A stretch of DNA of 15,377 bases from an uncultured Ruminiclostridium sp. (GCA_934462775.1 CAKSIR010000044.1:1-15377), one strand, 5' to 3'. Shown: positions 1-8,786, counted from the first letter of the stretch. Notes: generated from the sequence alone by a model not told the origin. Translations and numbers: made by a program.

Positions 1-15
1 TATGGAGGAAAGCAA

Positions 16-2541
16 ATGAGATTTAAAAGAATGATTTCGGCAGTGGTGTCTGCTGCAATCGCGGTTACGAGCTTGTCAATAAGTATGATAACCGAAGTAA
101 GCGCAGTAGAATTGGATTTGAACAGCGTTGTTGATTTCAACGTCAGCGGCGAGGTAGGCTGGAGCGCCCCTGATTCGGCAGCTAAGGTAAGCAGCTCAGT
201 TTCATCGGCATATTCTGATTATGCGGATAAGGGAGTTCTTGTAGTCAGCCTTACGGCAGGCGCAAGCGGCGGACAGACAATTATGTGCGGAACCGACGAA
301 TATACCGACTGCACTTGGTACAATGCGGGAGATTATACAGTTGTTTTCCCGTTTACGTCTACATACGCAACCACAGGCTTTTATATGCGCGGCAGCGATA
401 TAACAGTAAACAGCATCAAGCTGTATGGACCGGCTGCAAAGACCGGAGTGCCTGTAACAGGCGTTTCCTTAGACAATGCAGCAGCTGAATTTGCTCTTGG
501 CAGCGACGGTTTCGACACAGCTTCCAAGACACTCACAGCAATAGTAGCTCCTGCTGACGCAACAGATACATCAGTTACATGGACTTCTTCAAACGAAAAC
601 GTAGCAAAGGTTGTTGACGGTGTTGTAACTCCTGTCGGAATCGGCGAGGCTTTAATCACAGTTGCAACTAAAGACGGCGACTTTAAGGATACCTGCGTAG
701 TATCGGTTAAGCCGGTAGCAGCAACAAAGCTTACAATCGGCGCTTCCACAAACGCTGAGGGCGGCGACAAGATCAAGCTTGATGTTGCGGTTGAACCTGC
801 AAACGCTTATGACAAGTCGGTTAAGTTCTCTTCAAGCGATGAAGCTGTTGCAACGGTTGACGCTGACGGCAACGTAACATTCGCAATGGTTGAAGCAGAA
901 AAGACAGTTAAGATCACAGCCGAAACAACATACACAAACGCTGATTTCGGCATTGATACAGTAAGCGACACAGTTGAAATTACAGTTGCTCCGAAGGACG
1001 TTTCTGTTCCCGTAACAGGCGTTGCTCTCGATAAGACCGAAGTTTCCGTTGCAAAGGGCGAAAAGGCAACATTAACAGCAACAGTTACACCTGATAACGC
1101 TGAAGTAAAGACAGTTACATGGTCGTCATCAGACGAAAAGATTGCAACAGTGGTTGACGGCGTTGTAACAGCAGTCGCAGAGGGTACGGCAACAATTACG
1201 GTTAAGACGACAGACGGCGGTTTCACAGCCTCCTGCGCGGTAACGGTTACGGCTCCTAAGGCTGAAAGCGTAACAATTCTCATTAACGAAGATGCACCTA
1301 AGAATGACGAATTCTCAATGATGAACGGCAGATCAAGAAGAATTTCCGCAACAGTTTCTCCTGCTGACGCAGCGCAGAACGTTACATTTGCAGCTGCCGA
1401 TACTTCCGTTGTAACAATCGAAAACGGCTTAATCACAGCGGTTGGCGAAGGCAAGACAGCAATCACAGCAACAGCGGACGGCGCTTCAAAGACTATCACT
1501 GTTACAGTTACAGCGAAGTCAAACGTTCCTTACACAACAGACGAGGGTATCGTAATTTTTGACGGCAAGGGTACATCAAGCGGATGGAATCAGGCAGTCG
1601 TAATGTACGAATACGGTCAGAATGACGGTCCGTTCAAGATTGCAGACCTTAAGGCAGGCATGAAGTTCAAGGTTTACTACACATCATCATCTGCTCCTGA
1701 GCTGATTTTCCAGAGCTGGAGCGGCGGCGCAAGCTGGGCTAAGGTTGAAGCTGCTTCAAGCGCAAACGGTGTTGCAACATATACATACGATGATATTGTA
1801 AAGGCGTACGGCAGCGATTTCACAGCACTTAACGCAATCAATGTCGGCGGCACAAACAATGACCTTACAGTAACAAAGGTTGTTATGGTTTACAGCGGCA
1901 GCGACACACCAAGCGGTGGTGATGATAAGCCAAGCGGCGGCGACGATTCCGGTTTCAGCCCTGTAATCCCTGTTGTAAATCCGGGTACAATCGTTACCGA
2001 CGACACAGATGACGCTGATGATACAGACGATGCTGACGATTCAGATGATACAGACGTTGACGACGATGCTGACGACGTTATTGAAGATGACGACAGCGAC
2101 GACATTATAATCGGCGTACCTGTTTCAATAACAGAGCTTTCAGAGAATGATGAAATTGAAGAGGCTGCAAAGGGCATGGACGGACTTATCACAATGTTCG
2201 TTCTTGACACAGGCACAGCAAATCCAAAGGGCGAATTTAACGCTTGCATAGGTTCACAGTTAGCAGGCGAGAAGATTGATCTCTACAAGTTGAATCCTGA
2301 AACAAGTAAGCTTGAATTTGTAGGCACATACGAAGTCGACGAAGACGGCTATATCGTAATGGAGTATGACGGTTCAGCTTCTTATGCGGTGTTCAGATCA
2401 GGCGCAAATGACAATGCAGCTGACGCCAGCGGAGAATCCAATCCGGGAACAGGCGTTCAGACAACGGCAGGCATTATCGGTATAGTTGCAGCAGCAGCTT
2501 CCGCAGCACTGTTCGTTTCTGCAAAGAAAAAGGAAAACTGA
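16..2541 (+). CDS. Secreted Big_2 (Ig-like) repeat surface protein with NPGTG sorting-like C-terminus
   Basis: 841 residues starting at an ATG preceded by GGAGGAA at 4-10. Residues 1-30 form a signal peptide (basic start, hydrophobic core, cleavage near VSA). Residues about 30-140 are a beta-rich, possibly carbohydrate-binding-like region. About 143-500 hold four bacterial Ig-like group 2 repeats, two of which begin with VPVTGV and carry the typical 'TWSSSDEKIATV' core. About 505-635 is a second beta-sandwich-like region rich in aromatic residues. About 662-697 is an Asp/Thr/Ala linker made almost only of D, T and A, followed by another small domain (about 700-800). The tail has NPGTG at 809-813, a hydrophobic helix and AKKKEN, the layout of a sortase signal with a non-LPXTG motif. 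I infer a wall-anchored adhesin or glycan-binding protein; its ligand is unknown. Codon choice (GTT, ACA, GCA, AAG) resembles the ribosomal protein genes in this window, suggesting high expression. No dockerin or enzyme domain is visible. Confidence 0.85.
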   Translation: MRFKRMISAVVSAAIAVTSLSISMITEVSAVELDLNSVVDFNVSGEVGWSAPDSAAKVSSSVSSAYSDYADKGVLVVSLTAGASGGQTIMCGTDEYTDCTWYNAGDYTVVFPFTSTYATTGFYMRGSDITVNSIKLYGPAAKTGVPVTGVSLDNAAAEFALGSDGFDTASKTLTAIVAPADATDTSVTWTSSNENVAKVVDGVVTPVGIGEALITVATKDGDFKDTCVVSVKPVAATKLTIGASTNAEGGDKIKLDVAVEPANAYDKSVKFSSSDEAVATVDADGNVTFAMVEAEKTVKITAETTYTNADFGIDTVSDTVEITVAPKDVSVPVTGVALDKTEVSVAKGEKATLTATVTPDNAEVKTVTWSSSDEKIATVVDGVVTAVAEGTATITVKTTDGGFTASCAVTVTAPKAESVTILINEDAPKNDEFSMMNGRSRRISATVSPADAAQNVTFAAADTSVVTIENGLITAVGEGKTAITATADGASKTITVTVTAKSNVPYTTDEGIVIFDGKGTSSGWNQAVVMYEYGQNDGPFKIADLKAGMKFKVYYTSSSAPELIFQSWSGGASWAKVEAASSANGVATYTYDDIVKAYGSDFTALNAINVGGTNNDLTVTKVVMVYSGSDTPSGGDDKPSGGDDSGFSPVIPVVNPGTIVTDDTDDADDTDDADDSDDTDVDDDADDVIEDDDSDDIIIGVPVSITELSENDEIEEAAKGMDGLITMFVLDTGTANPKGEFNACIGSQLAGEKIDLYKLNPETSKLEFVGTYEVDEDGYIVMEYDGSASYAVFRSGANDNAADASGESNPGTGVQTTAGIIGIVAAAASAALFVSAKKKEN

Positions 2542-2559
2542 TTTAAATAATCAATAGCA

Positions 2560-2594
2560 AAAGGCTGCATTGGCAAACAATGCAGCCTTTTTCC
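2560..2594 (+). terminator. Rho-independent terminator of the Big_2 gene
   Basis: Perfect 12-bp inverted repeat AAAGGCTGCATT (2560-2571) / AATGCAGCCTTT (2579-2590) with a 7-nt loop, continued by TTTT, starting 18 nt after the stop codon. Confidence 0.9.
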
Positions 2595-2680
2595 TCAAAT
2601 CGTCAAGAAACGGTTCGGTAAATATGGTATTATCATATTAAAGGGAGTCCCATAAGCATAGCTTTTCATCGGTGATAATT

Positions 2681-3496
2681 ATGAACAAGTTTGAAATTTT
2701 GTCACAGGCGCTTGACTATATTGAAGAAAATCTCGGAACGGGAGTAACTCCGGAGGAATGTGCGGAGAAATGTGGTTATTCCTTGTCAAATATGCAGAAA
2801 ATGTTCAAATGCGTTTTCCATATCGGAATCGGCGAATATATCTCGCGCAGAAGAATAACCCTTGCGGCGAGAGATTTGCTGAAAACGGACAGTACAATTC
2901 TGGATATTGCGCTGAAATACGGTTATAATTCCCACGAAGTTTTTACAAGGGCGTTTACAAGACTGTGGGGAGTAACGCCTGCGAAATATCGCAAAAGCAG
3001 CAGATTTTCCGAGATATATCCCAAGCTTGGCAGAAACGAACAGCTTTTAGATGAGAAAGGAAATGAGATTATGAGCAGCAAAATCAGATTTGATGTTTCG
3101 CACCTTTATGATTTTATCAGCGAACGCAGTGGAAAATATGTTATTTGCTTTGATACCTGCCACTTGCTGCCTGTCAACGAAAAATACGGCAGAGCAGCAG
3201 GCGACGCAGTGATTGCAGAGTGCCTCAGAAGAATAGACGAGGCAGCAGATGATGATATGCTTCCGGTCAGAATCGGCGGCGATGAATTTGTACTTATAAC
3301 CAATACCGATGATAAGGAAAAGGCTGATAAAATTGCTGAAAAGGCGTTGTGCCACAACGGTGAGAAAATTGTCAGCGGCGGCAATGAAATCGAGGTTTCC
3401 ATGCACATGGGAATGGAGAAAATTCCGGACAGCGGAGCCATTCGTTATAATAAGCTGTTTGACAGCTTCATTATAGCGGGAAAAGCTGAACGATAA
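2681..3496 (+). CDS. AraC-family HTH regulator fused to a GGDEF-like domain
   Basis: 271 residues. The start is set at ATG 2681 because GGTGAT (2671-2676), complementary to the 16S 3' end, lies 4 nt upstream. The in-frame GTG at 2672 would sit inside that site. Residues about 5-105 form an AraC-type double HTH, including the second-helix signature 'ILDIALKYGYNSHEVFTRAF' and 'WGVTPAKYRK'. Residues about 130-265 resemble a GGDEF domain: 'NEKYGRAAGDAVI' matches the ND.(Y/H)G...GD segment, and RIGGDEF is intact. In the first metal motif (normally DxDxFKxxND) I read FDTCHLLPVNE, so the second Asp, the FK pair and the last Asp are changed. No RxxD inhibitory site is present at the expected place. 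It may therefore bind GTP or c-di-GMP rather than make it, but residual cyclase activity cannot be excluded. The gene is monocistronic between two terminators. An extended -10 (TGGTATTAT, around 2627-2635) is possible upstream. Confidence 0.82.
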   Translation: MNKFEILSQALDYIEENLGTGVTPEECAEKCGYSLSNMQKMFKCVFHIGIGEYISRRRITLAARDLLKTDSTILDIALKYGYNSHEVFTRAFTRLWGVTPAKYRKSSRFSEIYPKLGRNEQLLDEKGNEIMSSKIRFDVSHLYDFISERSGKYVICFDTCHLLPVNEKYGRAAGDAVIAECLRRIDEAADDDMLPVRIGGDEFVLITNTDDKEKADKIAEKALCHNGEKIVSGGNEIEVSMHMGMEKIPDSGAIRYNKLFDSFIIAGKAER

Positions 3497-3499
3497 CGA

Positions 3500-3526
3500 A
3501 AGGGCTGTATCAACGGTACAGCCCTT
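3500..3526 (+). terminator. Terminator after the AraC-GGDEF gene
   Basis: 10-bp perfect stem AAGGGCTGTA (3500-3509) / TACAGCCCTT (3517-3526), 7-nt loop, starting 4 nt after the stop. The following run is mixed A/T (AAAATTTAG), so termination may be incomplete. Confidence 0.75.
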
Positions 3527-3535
3527 AAAATTTAG

Positions 3536-3564
3536 TTGTAATTTTCTTCAATATGTGATATAAT
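3536..3564 (+). promoter_or_regulatory. Sigma-A promoter of yjbQ
   Basis: TTGTAA (3536-3541), 17-nt spacer, TATAAT (3559-3564), with an extended -10 TG at 3556-3557. The predicted transcript starts near 3571, 25 nt before the yjbQ start codon. Confidence 0.8.
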
Positions 3565-3595
3565 TTAATAAAACACTACATAAAGGAGAATTTCC

Positions 3596-3991
3596 ATGCT
3601 TTACGAATACTCGGTAAAAACGGATAAGGAAGGCTTTTATAACGTTACTGAAAATGTAAAAAAGGCAATTGAGCAAAGCAAAGTAAAAAACGGAATCGCA
3701 GTTGTTCACTGCACTCACACAACGGCAGGAATGACAATAAACGAAAACGCCGACCCAAACGTTGTGAAGGATATGCTTTTCGCACTGGACAAGACGTTCC
3801 CCAACAGACCCGAGTTCCGTCATGCAGAGGGAAATACGACCGCTCATTTAAAATCAAGCTTTATGGGAAACAGCGTAACTGTTCCGATTGAGAACGGAAA
3901 AATGGTGCTGGGAATGTGGCAGGGAATTTACTTCTGCGAATTTGACGGCCCCAGAAACAGAAAGTACGTTGTCAAGGTAATATCTGAATAA
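3596..3991 (+). CDS. yjbQ: YjbQ family protein (UPF0047; secondary thiamine-phosphate synthase family)
   Basis: 131 residues, close to the normal family length, starting at ATG 3596 with AAGGAG at 3583-3588. Conserved family blocks are visible: 'CTHTTAGMTINENADPNV' (about 40-57), 'HAEGNTTAHLKSS' (about 77-89) and 'LGMWQGIYFCEFDGPR' (about 103-118). The family is a compact beta-rich fold. The E. coli member shows thiamine phosphate synthase activity when overproduced, but its normal role is not settled. No thiamine gene lies in this window, so the neighbourhood gives no support for a thiamine role. It is transcribed alone from its own promoter and converges on typA. Confidence 0.9.
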   Translation: MLYEYSVKTDKEGFYNVTENVKKAIEQSKVKNGIAVVHCTHTTAGMTINENADPNVVKDMLFALDKTFPNRPEFRHAEGNTTAHLKSSFMGNSVTVPIENGKMVLGMWQGIYFCEFDGPRNRKYVVKVISE

Positions 3992-4003
3992 ATGCAATAA
4001 GAA

Positions 4004-4030
4004 AACGCCGTGGTGATCATCCACGGCGTT
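4004..4030 (-). terminator. Terminator between convergent yjbQ and typA
   Basis: Perfect 10-bp stem AACGCCGTGG (4004-4013) / CCACGGCGTT (4021-4030) with a 7-nt loop. Read on the minus strand it is followed by a TTTTCTT tract, so it mainly serves typA. On the plus strand there is no good U-run after it, so yjbQ stopping there is less certain. Confidence 0.85.
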
Positions 4031-4037
4031 GCTGTAT

Positions 4038-5867
4038 TTATGAGCTTTTGCGGCGCTTTGCATCTTCCTTTGCACGGAGTTCGTTGTTGAGAATACGCTT
4101 TCTTAAGCGAATATTCTTAGGCGTTACCTCAACAAGCTCATCGTCGGAAATAAATTCGAGGGATTCCTCAAGGCTCATTCTCTTGTACGGAACAAGTCTT
4201 AATGCGTCGTCGCTGCCGCTTGCACGAGTGTTCGTAAGATGCTTTTTCTTGCAGACATTCACATTGATGTCGCCAGGCTTCGGGGATGCGCCCACGATCA
4301 TGCCCTCGTAAACCTCAACGCCTGCGTCAATGAACATCTGACCTCTGTCCTGAACGTTGAATATTCCGTATGCGCAGGATGTACCCGTTTCAAAAGCGAC
4401 AAGAGAGCCTGTTGTTCGTGTGGGAATTGCGCCCATATAAGGCTTGTAGCCTTCAAACAGCGTGTTCAGCACACCCTCGCCCTTTGTGTCGGTGAGGAAC
4501 TGGCTTCTGTAACCGAAAAGACCTCTTGACGGGATTGAGAACTCAACTCTTGTTCTGTTTCCGACAGGGTGCATTTCAATAAGCTCGCCCTTTCGGATAC
4601 CGATTTTTTCCATTATCGAACCGAGATAGTCGTTCGGCACGTCGATTACCAGGCGCTCCATCGGTTCGCACTTAACGCCGTCAATTTCCTTGTACAGTAC
4701 GCGGGGAGTGCTTACCGAAAGCTCGTAGCCCTCGCGGCGCATTGTTTCAATGAGGATCGAAAGGTGCATTTCGCCGCGGCCTGCAACGTCATACGCGTCA
4801 GCTGTGTCGCTGTCCTTTACGCGCAGAGAAACGTCCTTTAAAAGCTCGCGCTGTAAGCGTTCGCGAATCTGTCTTGATGTAACAAACTTGCCCTCGCGGC
4901 CTGCCAGCGGGCTTGTGTTTACTGAAAAAGTCATTTCAACGGTAGGTTCACCGATTTTTACGAACGGCAGCGGTTCAACATTGTTTGTTGAGCAGATAGT
5001 CTGTCCGATAGTAACGCCCTCTATACCCGAGAAGCATACGATGTCGCCTACTGTCGCCTGCTGTACCGGCACTCTGTTTGTGCCGCTGAACTGATAAAGG
5101 CTTACGATTTTGGACTTGAACGGTGTAACTCCGCCGTGGTAATCGCAGACCGTAACCTCCTGATTCTGCTTGATAACGCCGCGCTCAACGCGTCCGATTG
5201 CAATGCGCCCTACATAGTCGTTGTAGTCAATGGACGAAACCAGAACCTGTAAGTCGCCGGTTTCATCGCCCTCGGGAGCAGGAATATGTTCAAGGATTTT
5301 ATCGAAAAGCGGAATGAAGTTTTCACCCTGGGAGTCGGGCGAGTAGCTTGCCGTACCGTTTCTGCCCGAGCAGAACACAACAGGGCTTTCAAGCTGTTCT
5401 TCCGTTGCGTCAAGGTCGAGGAGAAGCTCAAGCACCTCGTCAACTACCTCGTGGGGACGTGCGTCGGGACGGTCGGTCTTGTTTACGACAACGATAATCT
5501 TGTGGCCAAGTTCAAGGGCTTTCTGAAGAACGAAACGCGTCTGTGGCATTGTTCCCTCAAATGCGTCAACAAGCAGCAGAACGCCGTTTACCATTTTTAA
5601 TATACGCTCAACCTCGCCTGAGAAGTCAGCGTGGCCCGGAGTGTCAACAATATTGATTTTAACGCCTTTGTATTCGACTGCGGCGTTTTTTGCAAGGATA
5701 GTAATTCCGCGTTCTCTTTCAAGAGCGTTGCTGTCCATTACACGGTCCTCAACCTCCTGATTTTCGCGGAAAGCGCCGCCCTGCTTGAGCATTTCGTCAA
5801 CAAGGGTTGTTTTGCCGTGGTCAACGTGGGCGATAATTGCAATATTGCGTAAGTCGTTTCTAATCAA
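4038..5867 (-). CDS. typA: Ribosome-associated translational GTPase TypA/BipA
   Basis: 609 residues, the normal length. The start is TTG at 5867: GAGGAA (5873-5878) is spaced 5 nt upstream and no better ATG exists. N-terminal GTPase motifs are all present: AHVDHGKTT (P-loop), ERERGITI (switch I), DTPGHADF (switch II) and NKTD (guanine specificity). These are followed by the EF-G-like domains II and III and the TypA-specific C-terminal domain (ending KRRKSS). TypA binds the ribosome at the EF-G site and helps 50S assembly and translation under cold or other stress; this is family knowledge. It is monocistronic. A TATAAT box lies upstream on the minus strand (5916-5921), but I see no convincing -35 box. 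It ends just before a strong terminator. Confidence 0.96.
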   Translation of the reverse strand: MIRNDLRNIAIIAHVDHGKTTLVDEMLKQGGAFRENQEVEDRVMDSNALERERGITILAKNAAVEYKGVKINIVDTPGHADFSGEVERILKMVNGVLLLVDAFEGTMPQTRFVLQKALELGHKIIVVVNKTDRPDARPHEVVDEVLELLLDLDATEEQLESPVVFCSGRNGTASYSPDSQGENFIPLFDKILEHIPAPEGDETGDLQVLVSSIDYNDYVGRIAIGRVERGVIKQNQEVTVCDYHGGVTPFKSKIVSLYQFSGTNRVPVQQATVGDIVCFSGIEGVTIGQTICSTNNVEPLPFVKIGEPTVEMTFSVNTSPLAGREGKFVTSRQIRERLQRELLKDVSLRVKDSDTADAYDVAGRGEMHLSILIETMRREGYELSVSTPRVLYKEIDGVKCEPMERLVIDVPNDYLGSIMEKIGIRKGELIEMHPVGNRTRVEFSIPSRGLFGYRSQFLTDTKGEGVLNTLFEGYKPYMGAIPTRTTGSLVAFETGTSCAYGIFNVQDRGQMFIDAGVEVYEGMIVGASPKPGDINVNVCKKKHLTNTRASGSDDALRLVPYKRMSLEESLEFISDDELVEVTPKNIRLRKRILNNELRAKEDAKRRKSS

Positions 5868-6019
5868 AAAAATTCCTCATTTCTTTATAATACATCATTA
5901 TTTAACAAATTTATATTATACACCATTTTTTGACTTAATAATAGAGAATTTTTAAATAATCTTGTGGATTAGTTTACCGCTTGTATTAGAAAAAATGCAC
6001 AACAAAGCGAAAAAACGGA

Positions 6020-6054
6020 AACAACGGGAAATGCTTGACGCAAATCCCGTTGTT
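6020..6054 (-). terminator. Terminator of the cysteine-rich microprotein gene
   Basis: Perfect 10-bp stem AACAACGGGA (6020-6029) / TCCCGTTGTT (6045-6054). Read on the minus strand it is followed by TTTCCGTTTTTT. It lies about 45 nt after the stop codon at 6098; a further GGGG/CCCC hairpin lies between (6065-6080). Confidence 0.75.
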
Positions 6055-6097
6055 CCGGCTATTCGGGGACGGCTGCCCCCGCGCCGTTATGGACTAA

Positions 6098-6235
6098 TCA
6101 GCAGCAGCCGCACTTGTTATCGCAGCCACAGTCGTTGCCGCAGTTACCGTTTCCGCAGAAGCAGAATAAAAGGATTAAGATGATAATCCAGCAGCAGTTA
6201 CCGTTAGATCCGCAACCATTACCACAACCAAACAT
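6098..6235 (-). CDS. 45-residue cysteine-rich membrane microprotein
   Basis: ATG at 6233-6235 (minus strand), stop TGA at 6098-6100, preceded by a strong AAGGAGGAA Shine-Dalgarno (about 6241-6249) and followed by a terminator. The 45-residue product has 12 cysteines (positions 4, 8, 14, 15, 25, 27, 32, 36, 38, 42, 44, 45). Its N-terminal stretch is Gly/Asn/Cys-rich, a single hydrophobic segment WIIILILLFCFC lies at 16-27, and the Cys/Gly/Asn/Asp tail ends CGCC. I do not recognise the family. The layout suggests a single-pass membrane or coat-like protein able to form disulfides or bind metal; both are inference. It has neither the spacing of SCIFF ranthipeptide precursors nor a radical-SAM neighbour. 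It is divergent from clpC and shares an operator-like palindrome with it. Confidence 0.72.
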   Translation of the reverse strand: MFGCGNGCGSNGNCCWIIILILLFCFCGNGNCGNDCGCDNKCGCC

Positions 6236-6262
6236 AATATGTTCCTCCTTGATTAAGATTAA

Positions 6263-6276
6263 ATGAAACGTTTCAT
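6263..6276. promoter_or_regulatory. Perfect 14-bp palindrome, LacI-family-like operator in a divergent promoter region
   Basis: ATGAAACGTTTCAT is fully self-complementary and has the central CG with TGAAA/TTTCA arms typical of LacI-family (including CcpA-like) sites. It is two bases shorter than the usual cre consensus. It sits between the microprotein Shine-Dalgarno and an AT-rich block (6277-6288) with TATAAT on the plus strand at 6279-6284, so it could repress or sense for either gene. No cognate regulator is in the window. Confidence 0.55.
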
Positions 6277-6350
6277 AATATAATATATGTAATTGGTAAA
6301 ATTGTGTTACAGAAATAAGAAGATTTTTCTTGGAAAGGAATGTTTACGTT

Positions 6351-8786
6351 ATGATAGAATTCAGCGGTTTTACCGAGAAAGCAAACAATGCGCTCAACAT
6401 TGCCTTAAGGACGGCAATGGATCTTGGCCATACCTATGTTGGCAGCGAGCATATACTGTGCGGACTGATCGGTGAGGAAAGAGGGGCGGCGTGGCTTGCG
6501 CTGAACAAGCAGGGAGTAACCACCGACAAGGTCAGAAAGAAAATTGAACAGATGATAGGCTGCGGAGTGCCGACAAAGCTTACTCTTGCAGATTTCACGC
6601 CGCGCAGCAAGCGCATACTGGAAAGCAGTCTTACCGAGGCGCGCAGCATGAATCACAGCTCAGTCGGCACTGAACATATTCTGAAAGCGGTGCTGAAAGA
6701 CGCCGACTGCTATGGTGCGCTTATTCTGAAAGAACTGGGAGCAAATCTGAATCAGCTTAGCCGCGACTGCGGAACGCCTGCCGAAAGCAAATTCAGGCAG
6801 GAGGACAGCATTCGTCAGATAGATAAGAAGTCGGGTCTGTTCAGGTACGGACGCGACCTTACCGATATGGCGAGAAAAGGACTGGTTGACCCTGTGCTTT
6901 GCAGGGACAAAGAAATTGAGCGCGAGATCGAGGTATTGCTGCGCAGGCGAAAAAACAATCCCTGCCTTATCGGTGAAAGCGGAGTTGGCAAAACGGCGGT
7001 CGTAGAGGGGCTTGCCATAAAAATTGCGGCGGGGGAGGTTCCTGAGGAAATGAGCAGGAAGCACATTTTTATGCTCGACCTGACTTCAATGCTGGCAGGC
7101 GCAAAGTACCGCGGCGATTTTGAGGAACGCATAAAGACAGTGCTTGACGAGGTAAAAGCGGACGGCGATATTATCCTTTTCATTGACGAGATACACTCTA
7201 TTATAGGCGCAGGCGCGGCAGAGGGCGCAATAGACGCCGCCAACATTCTGAAGCCTGCGCTTGCACGCGGAGAAATACAGCTTATAGGTGCAACCACAAT
7301 CGAGGAATATCGCCGCTTTATTGAAAAGGACAGCGCTCTTGAGCGCAGATTTCAGCCGATAACAGTAGACGAACCAAGCGATCAGGCAACCCTTGACATA
7401 CTTTTCGGGCTGCGCGGAAAGTACGAAAAGCACCACGGCGTTGCCATAAGCGACGAGGCAATAAATGCAGCGGTAAAGCTTTCGCAGCGGTATATTACCG
7501 ACAGGTATCTTCCCGACAAGGCGATTGACCTTATTGATGAAACCGCCTCAAGGGTGAGGATAAAGGCATTTGCGCCGTCGTCGCAGATAGAGGACGCTGA
7601 GAAAACGCTAAGGCAGATAAACAGCCAAAAAACTGCCGCCATAATCGCGAGAAATTTTGAATATGCCGCTAAGCTGCGGAACAAAGAAAAGCAGCTTAAC
7701 GAGCTTATCAGTCAGTACAGGCAATCCGCCGCCGGCAATGTGGCTGGCGAGGTCAATGCGGAGGATATAGCGAAAACCGCGTCAGAGTGGACGGGAATAC
7801 CGCTGAGCAGAATGTCGGCGGACGAGTCGGGAAAGCTGATAAACCTTGAAAGGGAGCTTGGCGAAAAGGTGATAGGTCAGGACGAGGCAGTCAGGGCGGT
7901 TGCGAGAGCTGTAAGGCGCGGCAGAGCAGGGCTGAAAAATCCTCAAAGACCAATCGGCTCCTTTATTTTTCTCGGACCTACGGGAGTGGGAAAAACCGAG
8001 CTTTGCAAGGTGCTTGCCAAAAATATTTTCGGCAGCGAGGAAATGCTCATTCGATTCGATATGTCGGAATATATGGAGAAGCATTCCGCTGCAAAGCTGA
8101 TAGGCGCGCCTCCCGGGTATGTGGGATATGAGGACGGCGGACAGCTTACTGAAAAAATCAAGCGCAAGCCATACTGCGTGGTGCTTTTTGATGAAATTGA
8201 AAAGGCTCACAGCGATGTGTTCAATATTTTGCTGCAGGTGCTGGAGGACGGCTTTTTGACTGAATCAAGCGGCAGAAGAGTTTCCTTCAGAAACGCGGTA
8301 ATAATCATGACCAGCAACGTGGGGGCAAGATTCATAACCGAAAAAAAGTCGGCTCTAGGATTTGGCAGCGGCAGCGGCAATGGCGATGTAAATGAAAAAA
8401 TAATGTCAAGCCTTAAGGAAACCTTCAAGCCTGAATTTTTGAACCGCGTTGATGAAACGGTGGTTTTCCGCAAGCTTACAAAGGACAATATAAAAAGTAT
8501 ATGCAGAAATATGCTCAATGAGCTTGCTGAGCGTGCAGAACGGTCGGGAATTGCTCTTGAATTTACCGAGGCGGCTGTTGAACGGCTGTCAGAAAGCGGG
8601 TTTGACGACGCTTACGGCGCAAGACCGCTAAGGCGCGCCATAACCGAAAATGTAGAGGATATGCTGTCGGAGGAAATGCTGAACGGAAAGCTGTCGGAGG
8701 GCGACACGGCGGTGATTGACTACAACGGAAGCAGGTTTACCGCCGAGAAAAAACAGGAGATTATCCATGACAGCGCGAACATCTGA
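6351..8786 (+). CDS. clpC: ATP-dependent Clp protease ATP-binding subunit ClpC
   Basis: 811 residues from ATG 6351, with AAAGGA (6334-6339) upstream; an in-frame TTG at 6330 has no ribosome site. The N-domain double repeat (1-145) carries 'GHTYVGSEHIL' and 'SSVGTEHIL'. The first AAA+ domain has Walker A GESGVGKT (208-215), Walker B ILFIDE (about 275-280) and pore loop KYRG (252-255). A UVR-like middle segment (about 430-455, 'EYAAKLRNKEKQL') marks ClpC rather than ClpA or ClpB. The second AAA+ domain has GPTGVGKT (542-549), VVLFDE (610-615) and pore loop GYVG (589-592). An LGF tripeptide (669-671) fits the ClpP-docking loop. ClpC unfolds tagged or damaged proteins and feeds them to ClpP. The usual Firmicutes partners ctsR, mcsA and mcsB are not adjacent, and I see no CtsR tandem heptamer upstream. 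The 3' end overlaps the next gene by 20 nt. Confidence 0.95.
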   Translation: MIEFSGFTEKANNALNIALRTAMDLGHTYVGSEHILCGLIGEERGAAWLALNKQGVTTDKVRKKIEQMIGCGVPTKLTLADFTPRSKRILESSLTEARSMNHSSVGTEHILKAVLKDADCYGALILKELGANLNQLSRDCGTPAESKFRQEDSIRQIDKKSGLFRYGRDLTDMARKGLVDPVLCRDKEIEREIEVLLRRRKNNPCLIGESGVGKTAVVEGLAIKIAAGEVPEEMSRKHIFMLDLTSMLAGAKYRGDFEERIKTVLDEVKADGDIILFIDEIHSIIGAGAAEGAIDAANILKPALARGEIQLIGATTIEEYRRFIEKDSALERRFQPITVDEPSDQATLDILFGLRGKYEKHHGVAISDEAINAAVKLSQRYITDRYLPDKAIDLIDETASRVRIKAFAPSSQIEDAEKTLRQINSQKTAAIIARNFEYAAKLRNKEKQLNELISQYRQSAAGNVAGEVNAEDIAKTASEWTGIPLSRMSADESGKLINLERELGEKVIGQDEAVRAVARAVRRGRAGLKNPQRPIGSFIFLGPTGVGKTELCKVLAKNIFGSEEMLIRFDMSEYMEKHSAAKLIGAPPGYVGYEDGGQLTEKIKRKPYCVVLFDEIEKAHSDVFNILLQVLEDGFLTESSGRRVSFRNAVIIMTSNVGARFITEKKSALGFGSGSGNGDVNEKIMSSLKETFKPEFLNRVDETVVFRKLTKDNIKSICRNMLNELAERAERSGIALEFTEAAVERLSESGFDDAYGARPLRRAITENVEDMLSEEMLNGKLSEGDTAVIDYNGSRFTAEKKQEIIHDSANI

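Noticed and set aside
1890..2249. Serine-rich minus-strand reading frame opposite the Big_2 gene
   Set aside because: It is the antisense of the Asp/Thr-rich linker codons and has no ribosome binding site.
5962..6183. Plus-strand arginine-rich reading frame
   Set aside because: It is antisense to the cysteine-rich microprotein and its terminator; no ribosome site.
6241..6350. CtsR or CIRCE heat-shock operator upstream of clpC
   Set aside because: No GGTCAAA tandem heptamers and no TTAGCACTC-N9-GAGTGCTAA are present.
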